Shown: piece by piece, positions 58,205 through 64,000 of the stretch
Layout of the letters: each line of letters opens with the position of its first letter
How positions within the stretch are numbered: the stretch's first letter is position 1
Assembly (NCBI RefSeq): GCF_014489535.1
Contig: NZ_CP060783.1
Span: forward strand, 1,178,001-1,242,000
DNA from: Diaphorobacter aerolatus
Lineage (GTDB): Bacteria > Pseudomonadota > Gammaproteobacteria > Burkholderiales > Burkholderiaceae_C
DNA: 64,000 nt
Direction: 5' to 3'
Made by a program: the position numbers and the translations under genes
The notes under the pieces: model-generated
Databases searched by the model: none
Told to the model about the DNA's origin: nothing
The model's input: only the letters and a program-made list of their open reading frames with translations

Positions 58205-58627
58205 ATGAGCTCCAAGGACAACGCCGCAGTCAATCAGCTGTTCGAGCGACTCGAATGCCGCTATGCGATGCGCGTGCTGTGGGCGCTGCGTGACGGCCAC
58301 CCGCAAACCTTTCGCCTGCTGCAGGACAGCGTGGGCGGCATCACGCCCAACACGCTGAACACCCGCATCAAGGAACTGCGCGAGGCCAGCCTGCTCGACC
58401 ACGGCAGCGAGGGCTACACCGTCACGCCACTGGGCCAGGACCTGCTCAAGCGCCTGTCGGACGTGCAGCCCTTCGCCCTGCGCTGGGCAGCCACGCATCC
58501 ACGCAAAGTCACCGTGCGAGCCACCCCTGCTGCCGCGCCAGTCTCGCCCAGCTCGGTCGCACCGGACGCACAAGGCGCGCCTCCTGCCCACACCACGCCC
58601 GCGACGCCCCGGCCTTCGGACGACTAA
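58205..58627 (+). CDS. HxlR-family winged-helix regulator
   Basis: ATG 58205 has AAGGAG upstream; a longer frame from 58082 runs through the promoter and is rejected. The 140-residue protein has the HxlR fold (CRYAMRVLWALRDGHPQTFR; GGITPNTLNTRIKELREASL; GYTVTPLGQDLLKRL). An Ala/Pro-rich disordered tail of about 45 residues is unusual. HxlR regulators often sense redox or aldehydes through Cys; only one Cys is present. A terminator follows. Confidence 0.85.
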   Translation: MSSKDNAAVNQLFERLECRYAMRVLWALRDGHPQTFRLLQDSVGGITPNTLNTRIKELREASLLDHGSEGYTVTPLGQDLLKRLSDVQPFALRWAATHPRKVTVRATPAAAPVSPSSVAPDAQGAPPAHTTPATPRPSDD

Positions 58628-58645
58628 ATCGCTTCATGGCCAACC

Positions 58646-58676
58646 AACCCGCGCAAGTCGCGGGTTTTGTGTTTTT
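58646..58676 (+). terminator. Rho-independent terminator after the HxlR gene
   Basis: AACCCGCG (58646-58653) and CGCGGGTT (58659-58666) form an 8-bp stem with a 5-base loop, followed by TTGTGTTTTT. Confidence 0.85.
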
Positions 58677-58762
58677 GGCACTATGCTTGCGACATCGCCG
58701 CCTTGCCTTCGCTGGTGCGCTCGCAGCGATTCTTATCAACCCATCCAAAGGACTTTTGCTTC

Positions 58763-59122
58763 ATGACCTTCACCACCACCCCCTCCGGCCTGCAATACCT
58801 CGACACCGTCATCGGCGAAGGCACCGAAGCCAAGGCAGGCACGCCCGTTCGCGTGCACTACACCGGCTGGCTCTACAACGACGGCCAGCAAGGCGCCAAG
58901 TTCGACTCCAGCCGCGATCGCAACGATCCGTTTGAGTTTCCTCTGGGCGGCGGCATGGTCATCAAGGGCTGGGACGAAGGCGTGCAGGGCATGAAGGTGG
59001 GCGGCCAGCGCACGCTCGTGATTCCCGCCGCACTGGGCTACGGCGCGCGTGGTGCGGGCGGCGTGATTCCGCCGAACGCCACGCTCAAATTCGACGTGGA
59101 ACTGCTGGGCGTGGGCGGTTGA
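58763..59122 (+). CDS. FKBP-type peptidyl-prolyl isomerase
   Basis: A 119-residue single-domain FKBP without signal peptide, hence cytoplasmic. It shows VHYTGWLYNDG, KFDSSRDRNDPFEFPLGGG, VIKGWDEGVQGMKVGGQRTL, IPAALGYGARG and IPPNATLKFDVELLGV, which are the canonical active-site residues. It speeds proline isomerisation in folding. Transcribed alone between two terminators. Confidence 0.95.
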   Translation: MTFTTTPSGLQYLDTVIGEGTEAKAGTPVRVHYTGWLYNDGQQGAKFDSSRDRNDPFEFPLGGGMVIKGWDEGVQGMKVGGQRTLVIPAALGYGARGAGGVIPPNATLKFDVELLGVGG

Positions 59123-59143
59123 ACGGATTTTCCCCGCCGAAAC

Positions 59144-59173
59144 GAAAAACGCGTCCCCCGGACGCGTTTTTTC
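59144..59173. terminator. Rho-independent terminator after the FKBP gene
   Basis: AAACGCGTCC and GGACGCGTTT pair perfectly around a 3-base loop, with A and T runs on the two sides, so it can work in both directions for the FKBP gene and the convergent gene ending at 59197. Confidence 0.85.
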
Positions 59174-59196
59174 ATGGACGGTTTGCGCAGCAGCGT

Positions 59197-59703
59197 CTAC
59201 CCATTGAGCGCATGATCGAGCCGCGCAAACTTCACATCGCCCACTGCCGCACGGATCTTGGGTGCGAGCGCGAGCAGTTCGTTATAGCCGCCCGCCGATT
59301 CCACGGCGAGCGTCAGCGGCAGGCCGCGCAAGCCCAGGCCCGAGGTCAACTCCGTCGCGACGCGGTAGGCATCCTGATAGCGTTCGCTGATACTGCGAAT
59401 CACCTCGATGCCAAAGCTGCTGGGCGGTGAAAACGTGGTCGGGGTGGCAGTCGTAGTAGCGCCGGGCGCCACGGCGGCGGGTGCTGGTGCAGCGCTGGTC
59501 GCGGCAGTCGCCTCGAGCAGGCCCTGATCGATCATGACCTGCACATCCTGCGGGGTGATTCCCATGGGAGCGGTAGCATCCAGCACCTGCTGCATCGTGC
59601 GCTTTCCATCGAACAGGATGAACGCAGACCGTTGGCGAGGTGTCAGCGCACCGTGACGCTCCTTGAGCGCCAGTTGACCCGCTTGCGTTTTGACATAAAT
59701 CAT
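59197..59703 (-). CDS. Conserved protein of unknown function
   Basis: A 168-residue protein from ATG 59703 (MIYVKTQAGQLALKERHG). Residues 1-65 look like a small winged-helix or dimer domain (LTPRQRSAFILFDGKRTMQQ; GITPQDVQVMIDQGLL). An Ala/Pro/Thr linker follows, then a helical domain (IRSISERYQDAYRVATELTS; GGYNELLALAPKIRAAVGDV). No signal or membrane segment. I recall similar proteins as common in Comamonadaceae, with no assigned function. Confidence 0.7.
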   Translation of the reverse strand: MIYVKTQAGQLALKERHGALTPRQRSAFILFDGKRTMQQVLDATAPMGITPQDVQVMIDQGLLEATAATSAAPAPAAVAPGATTTATPTTFSPPSSFGIEVIRSISERYQDAYRVATELTSGLGLRGLPLTLAVESAGGYNELLALAPKIRAAVGDVKFARLDHALNG

Positions 59704-59832
59704 TGAATACCTCACATTTGGGCCGGAAGATTAGTATCGAACAATCTCAAATGTTAGTGAATTTGTATATCGGGAATGCCCGAAGCAAATCAATGATTTA
59801 CGCTAAATTCATTTACATTTCGGTAGCTTTTT

Positions 59833-61902
59833 TTAATCACTGCGCGCACGCGTCCACAGGCTCACAAGGCAGGTCACCAGAAGGCCGAACGGAACGCCGA
59901 AAACACCGGCAGAAATCGGCTGAATGCCGAACCACAAACCATCCACCAAGAGTGGTGCGGGAACGACAGCGCGCACCACCTCCACTTGCGACAACAGGTA
60001 GTACATGGTGAGCAGCAGCCCGCACAGCATGCCTGCCACGGCTCCTTCGCGCGTGGTGCCGCGCCAGAAGATGCCCAGCACCATGGCCGGAACGAAAGCC
60101 GACGCTGCAATCGAGAACGAAGCCGACACCATCGGCAGGATTTCCGACGGCTTGAGCGCTGCCACGAATGCCGCAGACAAGGCCACGGTCAGCAGTGCGA
60201 ACTTGGTGAGAATCACGCGCTGCTCGGGCGACGCACGGCGACGGGTCTCACGGAAATAAAGATCGCGCACCAGCGCATTGCTGATGGTGAGCAGCAGCCC
60301 GTCGGCGGTCGACAGCGCAGCCGCCAGACCGCCCGCTGCCACAAGGCCGGAAATCACGTAGGGCAGTCCGGCGATTTCGGGCGTGGCCAGCATGATCAGG
60401 TCGGCACCAAAGCGCATTTCGCCAAACTGCAGAATGCCGTCGCCGTTCATGTCTTCCACGGACAGCAAGGCACTATCGAGGCGCGACCATTGCGCCATCC
60501 AGCTCGGAAGTGCATCAAAGCTGCTGCCCACGAGATTGTTCATGACCTCGTGCTTGATGAGTACCGCCAGCGCGGGCGCGCTCAGGTACAAGAGCGCAAT
60601 GAAGAACAGCGACCAGGCCACCGAAGAACGCGCGGCGGCCACGCTGGGCACCGTGTAGTAGCGCGTGAGCAAATGCGGCAGCCCGGCGGTGCCGACCATC
60701 AGGCAAAACATCAACGCAAGAAAATTGCGGCGCGAATTGCGGAATGCGTCGCGCTCCTCGGAGCTGCCCTCGGGATCCCCCGCAAATGCCTGGCTGTGCC
60801 GCGGCAGACCGCCAAGCGGCCGCGCGCGCTCGTAGTTCTCGCGCATCTCGCGTGTCCACAGTTCACGCGCATTCGCGGCATCGCGCGGCATCTTCACGAG
60901 TTCGCGGCTCGCGGCCACGATCAGCCCGACATCGGCGTTCTGCGCGCGCAGTTGCTGAATGCGTTCACGTGCAGCGGCGCGTTCGCGCTCCAGCGCCGCA
61001 TCCACGTCGGTCAGCCGCGCTTCGTACTCGCGCGCGCGGCGCAGGTAGGCGCGCTGCACTTCCATCTCCGCAGGCGAGGCGAGCAACGCGTCCTCAAGCT
61101 CGGCGATCTTGTTGATCTGCGAGCCATATTCCATCATCGCCACGGGATTGCCCAACTGCTTGTACGCGAGCCAGGACACAGGAATCAGAAACGCCAGCAG
61201 AATGACCACGTATTGCGCCACCTGCGTCCAGGTGATGGCGCGCATGCCACCCAGAAACGAGCACAGCAGCACCCCGCCCAGCCCGAGCATGATGCCGATC
61301 TCGAACTGCACGCCGGTCAGTCGCGAGGCAATCAGTCCCACGCCGTAGATCTGCGCCACCACATAGGTGAACGAGCAGATCACCGCGGCGAGTGCGGCAA
61401 TCACGCGCGGCCAGCGGCCACCAAAGCGCACCTGGAAGAAATCGGGAATCGTGTAGAGGTTCATCGCTCGCAGATGCGGCGCGATCAGGATGCCGACCAG
61501 GCAGAAGCCGCCCGTCCAGCCGAGCAGATAGGCCAGCCCGCCCGTCTGCCCCGGCAGGCCCGCAAACCCCTGCAGATAGAGCGCGCCGGACAGGCTGATG
61601 AACGACGCCGCGCTCATCCAGTCCGCCGCAGCGGCCATGCCGTTGTAGAACGGCGGAATGCGCCGCCCTGCAACGTAATATTCCTCGGGATCGGTCGTGC
61701 GGCCATACACGCCGATGCCGGCATAGGCCATCACGGTCAGGAACAGAAAAATCGGGCCGATCCAGTGTCGCGACAAGCCTTGCTGTTCGGCCCAGGCCAG
61801 GCTCGCGATGAAGCCGACGACGCCGATCACGTACAGCGTCAGAATGCGCGCGAGTCGGCTCGAATACGCGCGGCGGACCGCGCCGCCGCCGCCGTCACTC
61901 AT
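59833..61902 (-). CDS. Sodium:solute symporter (VC_2705-like subfamily)
   Basis: A 689-residue inner-membrane protein of the SSS family with about 13 predicted segments (YYVAGRRIPPFYNGMAAAAD; DWMSAASFISLSGALYLQGF; STADGLLLTISNAL). It is related to acetate/monocarboxylate permeases such as ActP. A hydrophilic insert of about 130 residues lies between segments near residues 245-375, with coiled-coil pattern (ERERAAARERIQQLRAQNAD). The start overlaps the DUF4212 gene by 8 bases, the usual pairing for this subfamily. Substrate probably a short carboxylate. Confidence 0.9.
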   Translation of the reverse strand: MSDGGGGAVRRAYSSRLARILTLYVIGVVGFIASLAWAEQQGLSRHWIGPIFLFLTVMAYAGIGVYGRTTDPEEYYVAGRRIPPFYNGMAAAADWMSAASFISLSGALYLQGFAGLPGQTGGLAYLLGWTGGFCLVGILIAPHLRAMNLYTIPDFFQVRFGGRWPRVIAALAAVICSFTYVVAQIYGVGLIASRLTGVQFEIGIMLGLGGVLLCSFLGGMRAITWTQVAQYVVILLAFLIPVSWLAYKQLGNPVAMMEYGSQINKIAELEDALLASPAEMEVQRAYLRRAREYEARLTDVDAALERERAAARERIQQLRAQNADVGLIVAASRELVKMPRDAANARELWTREMRENYERARPLGGLPRHSQAFAGDPEGSSEERDAFRNSRRNFLALMFCLMVGTAGLPHLLTRYYTVPSVAAARSSVAWSLFFIALLYLSAPALAVLIKHEVMNNLVGSSFDALPSWMAQWSRLDSALLSVEDMNGDGILQFGEMRFGADLIMLATPEIAGLPYVISGLVAAGGLAAALSTADGLLLTISNALVRDLYFRETRRRASPEQRVILTKFALLTVALSAAFVAALKPSEILPMVSASFSIAASAFVPAMVLGIFWRGTTREGAVAGMLCGLLLTMYYLLSQVEVVRAVVPAPLLVDGLWFGIQPISAGVFGVPFGLLVTCLVSLWTRARSD

Positions 61903-62200
61903 GGGAGGACGCGGCGCTGGATTCTGCTGCTTGATCCTGTCGCTCGAAATGGTTCATGGCCGCACAGTAAACGCAGATGATCGCGATGAACATCAGGACT
62001 GCCCCTTGGGCGACCATCCAGTAACCGAATTGCCACTGTCCGATGATCCACGTCAGATCACGCACGAACCAGACCGCGCCAAAAGTGACCAGCACCCAGA
62101 CGAACAAAAGCCCGGCCTTGAGCCACAAGTGCCGGGCGTCGTGCATATCGGGTGGAAAGGGAACCCCCACCTGCTCGTCATTCTCTGAATGGGGCAGCAC
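61895..62200 (-). CDS. DUF4212 membrane subunit of the symporter
   Basis: About 101 residues from GTG 62200, with AAGGG upstream; a longer frame from 62260 overlaps ppsA and is less likely. Two transmembrane segments are visible (AGLLFVWVLVTFGAVWFV and YWMVAQGAVLMFIAIICVY). DUF4212 proteins always accompany VC_2705-type symporters as small subunits. Confidence 0.85.
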   Translation of the reverse strand: MLPHSENDEQVGVPFPPDMHDARHLWLKAGLLFVWVLVTFGAVWFVRDLTWIIGQWQFGYWMVAQGAVLMFIAIICVYCAAMNHFERQDQAAESSAASSHE

Positions 62201-62225
62201 GTGGACGAACCCTTTGCTTAAAGCC

Positions 62226-64000
62226 TCAGCCTGCGAGGTTCTGCCAGGTCGAAACCACACTGTCGGGATTCAGCGAAATCGACGAGATGCCCTGATCGGC
62301 AAGCCACTTGGCGAAGTCCGGATGATCGCTGGGCCCTGACCGCAGATGCCCACGTACTTGCCCTGCTTCTTGCAGGCCTCGATGGCCATGCGCAGCAGCT
62401 TCTGCAAGGCCGGATCGCGCTCGTCGAAATCTGCGGTCAGCAATTCGAGGCCGGAATCGCGGTCCAGACCGAGCGTGAGCTGCGTGAGGTCGTTCGAGCC
62501 GATGGAGAAGCCGTCGAAGTATTCCAGAAACTCGTCTGCGAGCACGGCGTTCGAGGGAATCTCGCACATCATGATGATCTTCAGATCGTTCTCGCCGCGC
62601 TTGAGGCCGTGCTCGGCCAGCAGTTGCGTCACACGGTCGGCCTGCTTGAGCGTGCGCACGAACGGCACCATCACCTGGATGTTGTTCAGTCCCATCTCGT
62701 TGCGAACGCGCTTGATCGCCTCGCACTCCATCGCAAAGGCTTCGCCGAAGTCCTCGCTGATGTAGCGCAGCGCGCCGCGAAAGCCGAGCATCGGGTTCTC
62801 TTCTTCGGGCTCGTAGCGGCTGCCGCCGATCAGCTTGCGGTATTCGTTGGACTTGAAATCCGACAGACGCACGATGACCGGCTTGGGCCAGAAAGCGGCG
62901 GCAATCGTCGCCACGCCTTCGGCCACCTTGTCCACGTAGAACGCGCGCGGCGAGGCATGGCCACGGGCCACGGACTCGACGGCCTTCTTGAGATCGGCGT
63001 CGACGGCCGGGTAGTCGAGGATGGCCTTGGGATGCACGCCAATGTTGTTGTTGATGATGAATTCAAGACGCGCCAGCCCCACCCCTTCGTTGGGCAGTTG
63101 CGCAAAGTCGAACGCGAGCTGCGGGTTGCCCACGTTCATCATGATCTTGGTGCTGATCTTGGGCATCACGCCGCGCTGCACTTCGGTGACTTCGGTTTCG
63201 AGCAGGCCATCGTAGATCTTGCCGGTGTCGCCCTCGGCGCAGCTCACGGTGACGAGCGTGCCCTCCTTGAGCAGCGAGGTCGCGTCGCCGCATCCCACCA
63301 CGGCGGGAATGCCCAGTTCACGCGCGATGATCGCCGCGTGGCAGGTACGACCGCCACGGTTGGTGACGATGGCGGAGGCGCGCTTCATCACCGGCTCCCA
63401 GTTGGGATCGGTCATGTCGGTCACGAGCACGTCGCCGGGCTGCACCTTGTCCATCTCGGCAATGTCGTTCACCAGACGCACCGGGCCGGTGCCGATCTTC
63501 TGACCGATGGCGCGGCCCTCGGCGATCACCGTGCCCGTGCCCTTGAGCTTGAAGCGCTGCTCGGCCTGGCCCTTGGACTGGCTCTTCACGGTCTCGGGAC
63601 GCGCCTGCAGGATGTAGAGCTGCCCATCGGTGCCGTCCTTGCCCCATTCGATATCCATCGGACGACCGTAGTGCTTCTCGATGATCAGCGCGTATCGGGC
63701 GAGTTGCTCGACGTCGGCGTCGGTCAGCGAATAGCGGTTGCGCAGTTCCGGTGCCACGTCGGTGGTCTTCACCAGCTTGCCTGAAGCGGCCTTTTCCTCG
63801 GCCGAGGCGAACACCATCTGGATCAGCTTGCTGCCCAGATTGCGGCGGATGACCGACTTGTTGCCAGCCTCGAGCATCGGCTTGTGCACATAGAACTCGT
63901 CGGGATTGACCGCGCCCTGCACCACCGTTTCGCCGAGACCATAGCTCGAGGTGATGAACACCACTTCCTCGAAGCCGGATTCGGTGTCGATGGTGAACAT
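62226..64000 (-). CDS. ppsA: Phosphoenolpyruvate synthase, N-terminus cut by window edge
   Basis: The visible 591 residues cover the end of the nucleotide-binding domain, the phosphohistidine domain ([20 protein letters not shown] with the catalytic His) and the PEP/pyruvate TIM barrel ([39 protein letters not shown]). The frame breaks near 62332 in a CCC run ([20 protein letters not shown]); one added C restores the proper C-terminus at 62226. PpsA converts pyruvate and ATP to PEP, AMP and phosphate in gluconeogenesis. The symporter pair lies 25 bases downstream, so co-transcription is possible. Confidence 0.95.

Noticed and set aside
1..64000. tRNA, rRNA or riboswitch genes
   Set aside because: I looked in the intergenic regions and saw no cloverleaf, rRNA or known riboswitch core; small ncRNAs cannot be excluded by eye.

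Overview
The window looks like one chromosomal stretch of a high-GC betaproteobacterium, most likely a Comamonadaceae member (Comamonas/Delftia/Acidovorax relatives). The case rests on the dnaG-rpoD pair with the long Ala/Lys-rich N-terminal extension typical of Burkholderiales sigma-70, and on the SuhB, TrmJ, CysE and PpsA protein sequences. The genus is an inference.

Layout. (1) 1-1440: the end of a secreted protein and a nitroreductase. (2) 1546-10394, minus strand: a tightly packed operon built around a CsgG-family outer-membrane secretion lipoprotein, with three exported proteins that share one beta-solenoid-like repeat (a 119-aa, a 1198-aa and a 164-aa protein), an OmpA-type wall anchor, a Sel1-repeat protein and a lipoprotein. 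It reads as an uncharacterised curli/holdfast-anchor-like surface fibre system. (3) 10855-22586: housekeeping and metabolic genes: cysE, trmJ, a DUF4349 protein, suhB, a Fis-type regulator, an XdhC-like protein, a lipoprotein gamma-glutamyltransferase, an Ldh-family oxidoreductase and a phospholipase D-like lipoprotein. (4) 22933-39310: a type VI secretion VgrG/Rhs polymorphic-toxin island with an AP2-like DNA-binding gene, vgrG, a full rhs gene with toxin tip and immunity gene, a displaced deaminase tip with an Imm10-like partner, a second 5'-truncated rhs with an HNH/AHH-like tip, orphan immunity-like genes and several transposase fragments; base composition drops sharply in the tips. (5) 39325-50073, minus strand: a ten-gene operon with a class III aminotransferase, a polyamine-type ABC importer, a GntR regulator, both subunits of an N,N-dimethylformamidase-like iron amidase and a split transketolase. 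No pathway with this combination is known to me. (6) 50381-64000: acyl-CoA ligase, dnaG, rpoD, a ketopantoate reductase-like gene, an HxlR regulator, an FKBP isomerase, a sodium:solute symporter with its DUF4212 partner, and the 3' part of ppsA.

Many genes carry single-base frameshifts. Nearly all sit in G or C runs and are repaired by restoring one base, so they look like under-called homopolymers in the assembly rather than real mutations. Affected genes are annotated over their full restored extent, with the break noted.

How the genes may work together: in region 2 the CsgG-like pore would export the repeat proteins, with the OmpA, lipoprotein and Sel1 proteins as periplasmic or envelope accessories. 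In region 4 VgrG and the Rhs proteins form the T6SS spike and effectors. In region 5 the GntR protein probably controls uptake and breakdown of an amide- or amine-containing substrate.
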